The position numbers and the translations under genes were made by a program. Shown piece after piece: positions 7,545-14,163 of a stretch of DNA of 24,911 nucleotides (the first letter of the stretch is position 1; the number at the start of each line of letters is the position of its first letter). The DNA is taken from positions 1 to 24,911 of the forward strand of contig NZ_CALHGG010000166.1 of the NCBI RefSeq assembly GCF_938029845.1. The letters run 5' to 3'. The stretch comes from an uncultured Capnocytophaga sp. (GTDB taxonomy: Bacteria > Bacteroidota > Bacteroidia > Flavobacteriales > Flavobacteriaceae). The notes below the pieces were generated by a model. It had not been told where the DNA came from. It did no database searches and saw only the letters and a list, made by a program, of their open reading frames with translations.

Positions 7545-8024
7545 ATGCAAACATTGAATTTCCCTACATACGAATTTCGGTTCAAAAGTAATGAAAATAA
7601 ACGATATATTTTTGATATAATCCGAAAAAAATTTGTGATGCTTACTCCTGAAGAATGGGTACGACAGCATGCGGTACGCTTTCTCTTACAAGATAGGGGC
7701 TACCCTCAGTCACTGATGAGTGTGGAAAAACGCATACAGGTCAATCACTTAACCAAGCGCTATGATATTGTTATCTATCGCCCCGATGGAAGTATTTTCT
7801 TGGTGGTGGAGTGCAAGGCGCCACAGGTGGGACTCACCCAAGAGGTCTTTGACCAGATAGCTCGCTATAACCTCACCTTAAAGGCAGAAAACCTTATGAT
7901 AACCAATGGATTGCAACATATATTTTACCAGATAGATTATGATAAAAAGGCTTATGTTTTCTTACGAGAACTCCCCAGTTTCTATCCTCAGAATGAAATT
8001 CAAAAAAATATGATAAATACATAA
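7545..8024 (+). CDS. HsdR_N-like PD-(D/E)xK nuclease-fold protein
   Basis: A 159-aa stand-alone protein resembling the N-terminal nuclease domain of type I restriction HsdR subunits. The nuclease-like signature is Asp74 in RYDIVIYRPDG followed by Glu89 and Lys91 in FLVVECKAP, spaced as in PD-(D/E)xK folds. There is no helicase, specificity or methylase partner, so this is not a restriction system. Homologues divergent from holA are widespread in Bacteroidetes; the function is not known to me. The ATG at 7545 is supported because the residues just after it (LNFPTYEFRFK) look family-conserved; it leaves almost no leader after the -7 box. Confidence 0.8.
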   Translation: MQTLNFPTYEFRFKSNENKRYIFDIIRKKFVMLTPEEWVRQHAVRFLLQDRGYPQSLMSVEKRIQVNHLTKRYDIVIYRPDGSIFLVVECKAPQVGLTQEVFDQIARYNLTLKAENLMITNGLQHIFYQIDYDKKAYVFLRELPSFYPQNEIQKNMINT

Positions 8025-8044
8025 TTATTAATCATTAAAAGTTG

Positions 8045-8052
8045 TATCTTTG
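8045..8052 (+). promoter_or_regulatory. lspA promoter, -7 box
   Basis: TATCTTTG matches TAnnTTTG and ends 21 bases before the lspA ATG. The TTG inside it is in frame with lspA but cannot be the start if this is the promoter. Confidence 0.6.
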
Positions 8053-8073
8053 CCCCACTTTTATACCCATGTT

Positions 8074-8667
8074 ATGAAGTTATCCCATGCAGGTCTTATT
8101 ATATTTTTGGTATTATTGTTAGACCAAGCCAGTAAAATATATATCAAAACCCATTTTATTCTAGACCAATCTGTTTATGTTTTTGATTGGTTTCGTATAC
8201 ACTTTACAGAGAACCCAGGAGCAGCTTGGGGAGTAAAGATTCCAGGGGAATATGGTAAACTGATATTGACTATCTTTAGGATAGTAGCTATTATAGGAAT
8301 AGGGTATTGGTTATGGCAATCGGTTAAGCAAAAAGCTCCTAAAGTCCTCATTATCTCTATAGCGCTTATCTTTGCAGGTGCTTTGGGTAATATTATTGAT
8401 TCTGTATTCTATGGAGTGATTTTTGACCATAGTGTAAATAATGTAGCAACGTTCATGAGCCAAGAGCCTTATGGGACTCTTTTTCATGGTAAAGTAGTGG
8501 ATATGATCTCTTTTCCACTCATAGATACACAGCTTCCTGAATGGATTCCGTTCTTCGGAGGCAACCGATTTACTTTTTTTGACCCAATTTTTAATATTGC
8601 AGATTCTGCAATCTCTGTAGCTGTCGGTTTGTTGATTATTTTTAATAAACAAGCATTTAAAAAATAA
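8074..8667 (+). CDS. lspA: Lipoprotein signal peptidase (signal peptidase II)
   Basis: A 197-aa polytopic inner-membrane protein with about four membrane segments. It cleaves diacylglyceryl-modified prolipoproteins before the lipobox cysteine. Family motifs are in order: LLDQASKIYI (16-25), FTENPGAAWG (44-53), GALGNIIDSVFYG (102-114), KVVDMISF (140-147) and FNIADSAIS (173-181). The aspartic catalytic pair should be Asp143 and Asp177. The roughly 25-residue insertion between the third and fourth motifs (119-139) makes it longer than the E. coli enzyme and is usual for Bacteroidetes. It would process the HMA and YtkA-like lipoproteins elsewhere in this window. The start is the ATG behind the promoter box. 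Confidence 0.95.
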   Translation: MKLSHAGLIIFLVLLLDQASKIYIKTHFILDQSVYVFDWFRIHFTENPGAAWGVKIPGEYGKLILTIFRIVAIIGIGYWLWQSVKQKAPKVLIISIALIFAGALGNIIDSVFYGVIFDHSVNNVATFMSQEPYGTLFHGKVVDMISFPLIDTQLPEWIPFFGGNRFTFFDPIFNIADSAISVAVGLLIIFNKQAFKK

Positions 8668-8778
8668 TTTAACATCATATTGAGTTATTTTTGTAATTTA
8701 TCAGATAAAATCATTGATTTAGGATTATATATTAATAAATAATAACAATTTAAACTTCTATTTTCTTAATGAATATAT

Positions 8779-8811
8779 TGTTGATAAATATGTTGAAAAA
8801 CATGTTGAGAA
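8779..8811 (-). promoter_or_regulatory. Three phased DnaA-box-like sites
   Basis: TGTTGATAA (8779-8787), TGTTGAAAA (8791-8799) and TGTTGAGAA (8803-8811) start exactly 12 bases apart. On the minus strand they read TTATCAACA, TTTTCAACA and TTCTCAACA, close to the DnaA box TTATCCACA. The middle copy also lies within the inverted repeat ATGTT-GAAA-AACAT (8790-8803). The surrounding gap (8668-8904) is very AT-rich and has no gene. Confidence 0.4.
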
Positions 8812-8861
8812 AAAAAGCAAAAAAAAAGTCGCAAAATATTTTTAAATAAGAAAAAAGTTTA

Positions 8862-8869
8862 TACCTTTG
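8862..8869 (+). promoter_or_regulatory. Promoter of the Roadblock-like gene, -7 box
   Basis: TACCTTTG ends 35 bases before the ATG at 8905 and lies 50 bases downstream of the DnaA-box-like cluster. The -33 position reads TTT rather than TTG. Confidence 0.6.
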
Positions 8870-8904
8870 TGCAAAATTTGAACAAGTAAATAAATAGTAA
8901 TTTT

Positions 8905-9333
8905 ATGGATACAAATCTATTTGAAACCTATGTAAAGGCTATGCGCCAAGAGGTGCCAGGATTTATTTCAATCACTGTGGTAAGTACAAATGATGGTAAT
9001 ACTATTGCTTATGAAGCAGCTTCTAACGTGGATAACCGCTTATCAAGTGCTTTCCAAGTAGAAATCTTACGTCAAGCTACTAAAGCGTTAGGATATGTGG
9101 AAGGGCTTAACGATAAGAATATAGACCGTATTGAAATTGCCCTCAAAGAACAATTGCATGTGTTATTCTCATCAAGCAACCGTCAGTTCTTGGTACACTT
9201 GATTCTAGATGAATCTAAGCAAAATATTGCAATTACCAAAATGTTGCATAACAAACTCTTCAAAGCAGTAGAAGACAGCTACGTACCTACTGCCGAAGAG
9301 CAACAAACTGTAAGAAGAAGATTGTTCTTCTAG
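8905..9333 (+). CDS. Small Roadblock/LC7-like protein, function unknown
   Basis: A 142-aa soluble protein without signal peptide or membrane segment. The pattern of an N-terminal helix, a strand pair (ISITVVSTNDGNTIAYEA), a helix (LSSAFQVEILRQATKALGYV), a strand pair (DRIEIALKEQLHVLFSSS; FLVHLILDE) and a final helix resembles the Roadblock/LC7 fold of small regulatory proteins that partner GTPases. That is an inference from the secondary-structure pattern, not from a decisive motif. It has its own promoter and a strong terminator (9358-9388), so it is a single-gene unit. I do not recognise a specific family name. Confidence 0.7.
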   Translation: MDTNLFETYVKAMRQEVPGFISITVVSTNDGNTIAYEAASNVDNRLSSAFQVEILRQATKALGYVEGLNDKNIDRIEIALKEQLHVLFSSSNRQFLVHLILDESKQNIAITKMLHNKLFKAVEDSYVPTAEEQQTVRRRLFF

Positions 9334-9357
9334 AATAAATATGAAACCATAATATGC

Positions 9358-9388
9358 AAAAACGCTCTTCTATACTGAAGGGCTTTTT
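9358..9388 (+). terminator. Intrinsic terminator
   Basis: GCTCTTC (9364-9370), loop TATACT, GAAGGGC (9377-9383), then TTTTT; A tracts upstream can extend the stem. It ends the Roadblock-like transcript. Confidence 0.8.
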
Positions 9389-9395
9389 GTGTATC

Positions 9396-9526
9396 TTGTA
9401 ATTGTTAATTATTAATTACTATAAGAATATATTAATTCTTAGGTAGAAAGCAGATAAATAACTTACTTATACTAAGCCTATTTATAAAATTCATTAACAA
9501 TTGAGAATTAACCATTAATCATTAAA
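9396..9526. repeat. Facing AT-rich heptamer tracts
   Basis: Forward units TTGTTAA, TTATTAA and TTACTAT (9402-9422) and reverse-oriented units CATTAAC, AATTGAG, AATTAAC, CATTAAT and CATTAAA (9492-9526) show the same 7-base period as the TTAGTNN arrays elsewhere, in a more AT-rich version. They flank an otherwise featureless stretch before the HMA lipoprotein. Confidence 0.5.
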
Positions 9527-9529
9527 ATA

Positions 9530-9874
9530 ATGAAATATCTTACTTTATCAGTATTGTTTTTAGCACTTATAGGTTGTGCTAATAACAATTCAAAACCATC
9601 TGAGGCGGCTCAGCAAAGTGAGCAAAAAGCTCCTGCTTCTGATCAGCAATTACAAGAGGTTACTCTCAAGATAGAGGGAATGACTTGTGCTCATGGATGT
9701 GCCGCTACCATAGAAAAAAATCTAAACAATACAGAAGGTGTTGCCAAAGCTAAGGTTGATTTTGATGCCAAAACAGCTACCATATCCTTTGATGCTCATA
9801 AGCTCTCTAAAGAGTCCCTTATCTCTGTGATAGAAGGCTCCAATGGTGGAGATGCTTATACAGTAGTTCCTTGA
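9530..9874 (+). CDS. HMA-domain lipoprotein (metal-binding, CxxxC variant)
   Basis: A 114-aa protein with a lipoprotein signal peptide (lipobox LIGC, Cys16), a Ser/Gln/Ala-rich linker (17-41) and one heavy-metal-associated domain (42-114). The metal loop reads GMTCAHGCA: Cys53 and Cys57 are separated by three residues with His55 between them, instead of the usual CxxC. Members bind Cu(I) or similar soft metals, and lipidation places this one at a membrane facing the periplasm. No P-type ATPase or other efflux gene is adjacent. The Rrf2 regulator follows after 72 bases on the same strand. A copper-uptake-like locus occurs 12 kb downstream. Confidence 0.88.
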   Translation: MKYLTLSVLFLALIGCANNNSKPSEAAQQSEQKAPASDQQLQEVTLKIEGMTCAHGCAATIEKNLNNTEGVAKAKVDFDAKTATISFDAHKLSKESLISVIEGSNGGDAYTVVP

Positions 9875-9881
9875 TTCGGAC

Positions 9882-9898
9882 ACCTTGTAAGTCAAGGT
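9882..9898. promoter_or_regulatory. Inverted repeat upstream of the Rrf2 gene
   Basis: ACCTTG-TAAGT-CAAGGT: a 6-bp perfect inverted repeat with a 5-base centre, about 50 bases before the Rrf2 start. It could be an autoregulatory operator or a small terminator for the HMA gene. It is not followed directly by a T run, which slightly favours an operator. Confidence 0.3.
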
Positions 9899-9946
9899 TA
9901 CAAAAACTTTTTTGAGCCTTGGGAAAATTAATCTAAAAACATAAGA

Positions 9947-10378
9947 ATGCTATCAAATTCAACTAAATATGCAATCAATGCGGTACTTTATTTAGCGCTG
10001 CATTCCTCCGTAGAAAATAAAAAAGGAGTTAAGGAAATATCAGAAGTCTTACATATCCCTACTGCTTTTTTAGCAAAACTATTACAGATATTAGCAAAGA
10101 AGAATGCTATTTGTTCATCTAAGGGACCAGGGGGTGGTTTCTATCTTACTGAAGAGAAAATGAAAGCCCCTTTGGCTAATATTGTACACCATATAGATGG
10201 AGTGGATAAGTTCTCTCTTTGTATCTTAGGAATTAGACCTTGCTCAGAGGAAACGCCTTGTCCTATGCACTATGCTGTGAAGCCTTTCAAGGAAGAGTTT
10301 TTAAGAGAATTGGAAAAGCATGATATTGAATATTTCGCAGATAAAATCAGAAAAGGAGAAGCATACCTTCTTGTCTGA
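9947..10378 (+). CDS. Rrf2 family transcriptional regulator
   Basis: A 143-aa winged-helix protein. Its N-terminus MLSNSTKYAINAVLYLA, the recognition region PTAFLAKLLQILAKK and the wing SSKGPGGGFYL are typical Rrf2. The three cysteines that ligate an iron-sulphur cluster in IscR/NsrR-type members are present as Cys92, Cys99 and Cys105 (the last two in CSEETPCPMH), so it probably senses iron-sulphur status, nitric oxide or redox state. No isc or suf gene is adjacent, so this is more likely a NsrR- or redox-sensor-like member. It lies between the HMA lipoprotein and the asparaginase, which has its own promoter. An inverted repeat upstream is a possible self-operator. Confidence 0.92.
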   Translation: MLSNSTKYAINAVLYLALHSSVENKKGVKEISEVLHIPTAFLAKLLQILAKKNAICSSKGPGGGFYLTEEKMKAPLANIVHHIDGVDKFSLCILGIRPCSEETPCPMHYAVKPFKEEFLRELEKHDIEYFADKIRKGEAYLLV

Positions 10379-10407
10379 TATTATCTTTTAAAAAATATAC
10401 TTTTTTC

Positions 10408-10438
10408 TTGTTTTTTTGCAAAAAAAATGGTACTTTTG
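10408..10438 (+). promoter_or_regulatory. Promoter of the asparaginase gene
   Basis: TTG at 10408-10410, 20-base spacer, TACTTTTG at 10431-10438, a full Bacteroidetes-type promoter. The leader to ATG 10484 is about 40 bases. Confidence 0.7.
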
Positions 10439-10483
10439 TGCTTGTAAATTTCTATCGCAAAAGTTAATTAATTGATATACAAA

Positions 10484-11539
10484 ATGCAAAAAACAATTAA
10501 AAAAATTGCCCTTGCACTATTGTTAATGGTGTCTGTGGTAGCTTTCGCACAAAAGCCGAAAGTACGTATTCTTGCAACAGGTGGTACTATTGCAGGAGTG
10601 AGCAAGTCCGCTACTGAAACTAATTATAAGGCTGGAGAACTTGGTATCAACCAACTCCTACAAGCAGTACCCCAAGTGAAAGACTTAGCCGATGTCTCTG
10701 GAGAACAAATTGTAAAAATAGGCTCTCAGGACATGAATGATGATGTATGGCTAAAGCTTGCTAAGCGTATCAATGAACTCCTTAATAAGGAAGGGTATGA
10801 TGGAGTAGTAATTACTCATGGTACCGATACAATGGAGGAAACAGCTTATTTTCTAAACCTTACAGTACATAGTAATAAGCCTGTAGTGCTAGTAGGTGCT
10901 ATGCGTCCTGCAACAGGAATGAGTGCCGATGGTCCTTTGAACTTGTATAATGCAGTAGCAGTAGCAGCTGACAAAAATGCACAAGGTCGTGGAGTTATGG
11001 TATGTATGAATGATATTGTTCTTGATGCCAAGGACGTTATCAAAACCAATACAACCTCTGTAGATACTTTCAGAGGAGCTAATTATGGTTCTTTAGCTTA
11101 TATCCACAATGGAAAAGTATTCTTTGGACGTACTCCTACCAATAAGCATACTGCTCAATCTGTTTTCAATGTGGATAACTTAAAAGCACTTCCTAAAGTA
11201 GGAATTGTATATAGCTATTCCAATGTATCTGAACTTCCTATGAAGGCATTTATAGATGCTAAGTTCGACGGTATTGTACATGCAGGGGTAGGAAATGGTA
11301 ATTTTTATCATACTATTTTTGATTTGGCGGTGAAAGCACAACAAAGTGGTATCCAAATTGTACGTTCTTCTCGTGTACCTACAGGAGCAACTACCTTGGA
11401 TGCCGAAGTAGATGATGCTAAATATCATTTTGTGGCATCAGGTGCTCTTAATCCTCAAAAAGCACGAGTGCTACTGATGTTGGCACTTACTAAGACTAAG
11501 GATTGGCAACAAATCCAACAATATTTTAATGAGTATTAA
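10484..11539 (+). CDS. ansB: Periplasmic type II L-asparaginase
   Basis: A 351-aa protein with a signal peptide (residues 1-22, cleavage probably at AFA-Q). It converts asparagine to aspartate and ammonia. The two threonine-containing active-site motifs are intact: ATGGTIAG (31-38, nucleophile Thr35) and THGTDTMEET (111-120, Thr114-Asp115). The Tyr of TNYKAG (Tyr48) and the Lys of DVIKTNTT complete the usual active site. Export makes it the type II, high-affinity class. I use the ATG at 10484, not the in-frame TTG four codons upstream, because it gives a standard signal peptide. A large hairpin and then a porin gene follow, suggesting joint control for amino-acid uptake. Confidence 0.95.
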   Translation: MQKTIKKIALALLLMVSVVAFAQKPKVRILATGGTIAGVSKSATETNYKAGELGINQLLQAVPQVKDLADVSGEQIVKIGSQDMNDDVWLKLAKRINELLNKEGYDGVVITHGTDTMEETAYFLNLTVHSNKPVVLVGAMRPATGMSADGPLNLYNAVAVAADKNAQGRGVMVCMNDIVLDAKDVIKTNTTSVDTFRGANYGSLAYIHNGKVFFGRTPTNKHTAQSVFNVDNLKALPKVGIVYSYSNVSELPMKAFIDAKFDGIVHAGVGNGNFYHTIFDLAVKAQQSGIQIVRSSRVPTGATTLDAEVDDAKYHFVASGALNPQKARVLLMLALTKTKDWQQIQQYFNEY

Positions 11540-11550
11540 TACTTAAAGAT

Positions 11551-11600
11551 AAGGCAAAAAGTATAAGGAGAAATTTCTTGCTACTTTTTGCCTTTTGTTT
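11551..11600 (+). terminator. Strong hairpin between asparaginase and porin
   Basis: A perfect 13-bp stem (11551-11563 with 11582-11594, AAGGCAAAAAGTA) around an 18-base loop containing the small palindrome GAAATTTC, followed by TTGTTT. The porin ATG is only 24 bases beyond the stem and I see no promoter box in between. It may act as a partial terminator, an attenuator or an mRNA-stabilising structure. Confidence 0.7.
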
Positions 11601-11618
11601 CTCAAAAAACGAATAGAG

Positions 11619-12788
11619 ATGAAAAAATTACTTATATCCGCTATGTTCCTATCCGTTATGGGAGCATTTGCACAAGAAGATTTACAAGGACAAATCAATC
11701 AACTAAAGGCTGAATTGGAGCAGATCAAGCAAGCACAATCCATGCCTGTAACCTCACCAGAAGGTATCAACCCTATTGATAAGCGGTTCAATATTTTGTA
11801 CTTTAACTTCCAGTCCAGTCTTGATGCAGAGAAAGCAAAAGATCAGGATATGACTACAAAATTTAAAGCACGTCAGTTGCGTTTGGAAGTGAGAGGTAAT
11901 ATTACCGACCGTATCTTTTACCGTTTCCGTCATCGCTTGAACAAGTCTAATGCAGGAGTGGATTTGGACAACTTGGCCAAAGCTACTGACATGCTCTATG
12001 CTGGTTTCCATATAGACGATAAGTGGGCACTTACTGTGGGTAAGATGTGTCAAGCATGGGGAGGGTATGAGTTTGACTTGAACCCAATGAATATCTATGA
12101 ATATTCAGATTTCATAGATAATATGGATAACTTTATGCTTGGTGGTATGGTTACTTATACGCCTAATGCCAATCATGAGTTCAACCTACAAGTTACCGAT
12201 GTACGCAATGATAGCTTTGCGAATATCTATACAAATAGAGATCCTCGTAGCACCTTAAAACAAAGCAATATACCACTTACTTATATATTCAACTGGAATG
12301 GTTCTTTCTTCGATAACATACTACAAACCCGCTGGGGAGTAGGCTTACAAAGTGAAGCAGAAGGCTATAACAATACTATGGTAATGCTTGGTACTCGTGT
12401 GGCTTTACCTAAGTTCCAAGCTTTCTTGGACTACATGAGAGCTGATGAACAGTTAGATCGACTTAACTATACACCCCTAAGTGTCAATGGAAAAGGAGAC
12501 CCTCTCAAAGATACCAAGTATAACACCTTTGTGCTTAAGGCCGAATACCAACCTATACCTTCACTTAACCTATTTGCTCAAGGAATCTATGAAACTGCTG
12601 AAAGTAATTTAGCAGGCAATAAGATGACCGGCTTAGGTTATTACGGAGGGGTAGAGTACTTACCTTTCCCATCACAGGACTTGCGCTTCTTCCTAGCTTA
12701 TGTAGGCAGAAGTCGTGAAATATCCAATGTAACAAAAAGTACCAACCGTGTGAGCTTGGGTATGATGTATCGTATCAAGGCTTTCTAA
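11619..12788 (+). CDS. Outer-membrane porin
   Basis: A 389-aa protein with signal peptide (1-19, cleavage AFA-Q), a short Gln/Glu/Lys-rich helix that could form a trimeric coiled coil (DLQGQINQLKAELEQIKQ), then alternating amphipathic strands to the end. It closes with a terminal aromatic residue (GMMYRIKAF), the usual barrel-assembly signal. The pattern resembles phosphate-selective-porin-like porins of Bacteroidetes. It probably provides a diffusion path for small anionic or amino-acid solutes; the specific solute is not deducible. The ATG at 11619 gives the signal peptide; a TTG further upstream lies in the hairpin tail. Its position between asparaginase and symporter suggests a role in asparagine/aspartate acquisition. 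Confidence 0.85.
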   Translation: MKKLLISAMFLSVMGAFAQEDLQGQINQLKAELEQIKQAQSMPVTSPEGINPIDKRFNILYFNFQSSLDAEKAKDQDMTTKFKARQLRLEVRGNITDRIFYRFRHRLNKSNAGVDLDNLAKATDMLYAGFHIDDKWALTVGKMCQAWGGYEFDLNPMNIYEYSDFIDNMDNFMLGGMVTYTPNANHEFNLQVTDVRNDSFANIYTNRDPRSTLKQSNIPLTYIFNWNGSFFDNILQTRWGVGLQSEAEGYNNTMVMLGTRVALPKFQAFLDYMRADEQLDRLNYTPLSVNGKGDPLKDTKYNTFVLKAEYQPIPSLNLFAQGIYETAESNLAGNKMTGLGYYGGVEYLPFPSQDLRFFLAYVGRSREISNVTKSTNRVSLGMMYRIKAF

Positions 12789-12812
12789 GTCTTTCTCATA
12801 CATAAAATAACT

Positions 12813-12844
12813 AAAACCTCCCTCCTACAAGGAGGGGAGGTTTT
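12813..12844 (+). terminator. Intrinsic terminator after the porin
   Basis: GC-rich hairpin: AAAACCTCC plus CTCCT pair with AGGAG, one bulged G and GGAGGTTTT around a 3-base loop, ending in four T. It separates the porin from the symporter. Confidence 0.85.
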
Positions 12845-12900
12845 GTGCTTACTTTATTTATCATATAAATTTTTAGAAATAATTGTTAAACATATAAGAT

Positions 12901-14085
12901 ATGAAACTCAGAAAAATATACACAAACCTATTATTCAAAGTATTCTGTGGAATACTCTTGGGGATTCTCTTAGGCTGGCTCGTACTCAAAGGGTGGTTCC
13001 CTCAGTGGATTTATAGAATAGTCCTTACTTTCAAGGGGCTTTTTGGTAGCTTCTTAGGATTTTCTATACCGCTTATCATTATGGGGCTTGTGATGCCTTC
13101 CATTAGCAAATTGGGCAAAAGTGCAGGTCGCCTGCTACTCATTACTGTGGGGATTGCTTATTCATTTACTTTGTTTTCAGGCTTTTCTACCTATTTTGCT
13201 TCAGAGGCGATATTCCCTTCATTACTTGAGAATCAGCATATAAAACCTATGGAGGACGAGCAGGTACTTACTCCTTTCTTCTCTATCCAGATGCCTCCTA
13301 TAACCGATGTAATGACAGCCTTAGTGCTCTCTTTCATCATGGGGATAGGCCTATCTCTCAAGGAAAAATCAGTGCTTTCAGGAGTGATAGAAGAGTTTGG
13401 TGAGATCGTAAGTTGGCTCATTGCTAAGGCAATTATCCCTGTATTGCCTTATTATATCATGTCTATTTTTGCCGAAATCACTTTTGGTGGAAAAGTAGTT
13501 TCCGTTATAGAGGTGTTCTTCAAGCTCATCGTGGTACTCTTTGTTATGCACATACTTCTTTTGATTATACAATACCTAATCGCAGGAGGGATTGCTAAGA
13601 AGAATCCGTTCAAGTCGCTTGCCAATATGTTCCCTGCCTATGCAACGGCCTTGGGGACACAGTCCTCCGCAGCTACTATTCCTATCACCTTGCAACAAGC
13701 TATAAAGATGGGCGTGTCTCCTCGTATTGCAGGTTTTGTAATTCCACTATGTGCCACTATACACCTTTCGGGAAGTACCATGAAAATCACCGCTTGTGCT
13801 ATGGCATTGATGCTCTTGGAAGGTATGCCCTTTGACTTGGAACTCTTCTCAGGTTTTATCATGATGTTGGGTATTATCATGGTAGCTGCCCCAGGGGTAC
13901 CAGGAGGAGCGATTATGGCAGCATTGGGGATCTTAGGCTCTATGTTGGGCTTCAATGAGGGACAACAAGGACTAATGATCGCTCTCTATGTAGCTATGGA
14001 TAGCTTCGGTACCGCTTGTAATGTAACAGGTGATGGAGCTGTGGCGCTCATTGTCAATAAGATAGAAGAAGGAAAAGGAAACTAA
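12901..14085 (+). CDS. DAACS-family cation symporter with divergent substrate site
   Basis: A 394-aa inner-membrane protein with the dicarboxylate/amino acid:cation symporter plan: about six N-terminal helices, then hairpin HP1 with GTQSSAATIPITL (252-264), helix 7, HP2 with APGVPGG (330-336) and helix 8 with NVTGD (374-378). Members import glutamate, aspartate, C4-dicarboxylates or neutral amino acids with sodium or protons. Two substrate-site elements differ from GltPh: NMDGT is replaced by HLSGS (288-292), and the Arg397-equivalent that binds the side-chain carboxylate is Gly370. Substrate is therefore uncertain. A terminator lies upstream, so it probably has its own promoter, though I cannot identify one. 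Confidence 0.9.
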   Translation: MKLRKIYTNLLFKVFCGILLGILLGWLVLKGWFPQWIYRIVLTFKGLFGSFLGFSIPLIIMGLVMPSISKLGKSAGRLLLITVGIAYSFTLFSGFSTYFASEAIFPSLLENQHIKPMEDEQVLTPFFSIQMPPITDVMTALVLSFIMGIGLSLKEKSVLSGVIEEFGEIVSWLIAKAIIPVLPYYIMSIFAEITFGGKVVSVIEVFFKLIVVLFVMHILLLIIQYLIAGGIAKKNPFKSLANMFPAYATALGTQSSAATIPITLQQAIKMGVSPRIAGFVIPLCATIHLSGSTMKITACAMALMLLEGMPFDLELFSGFIMMLGIIMVAAPGVPGGAIMAALGILGSMLGFNEGQQGLMIALYVAMDSFGTACNVTGDGAVALIVNKIEEGKGN

Positions 14086-14105
14086 GGAGTAAAATACAAA
14101 ATATA

Positions 14106-14135
14106 TTGTTAATTCAAAAATTAGTAGTACCTTTG
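14106..14135 (+). promoter_or_regulatory. Promoter of the pfkB-purF operon
   Basis: TTG at 14106-14108, 19-base spacer, TACCTTTG at 14128-14135, 28 bases before the ATG at 14164. Confidence 0.7.
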
Positions 14136-14163
14136 TACCTTCGTTAAAGTGATTTTTCAAAAA

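Noticed and set aside
7545..8024. Type I restriction system
   Set aside because: Only an HsdR_N-like domain is present; no helicase, HsdM or HsdS.
8905..9333. DnaA or replication-initiator gene next to the DnaA-box-like cluster
   Set aside because: The protein is small, has no ATPase or DNA-binding motif, and looks Roadblock-like.
9882..9898. Intrinsic terminator for the HMA gene
   Set aside because: The stem is only 6 bp and the T run is displaced; kept as a possible operator instead.
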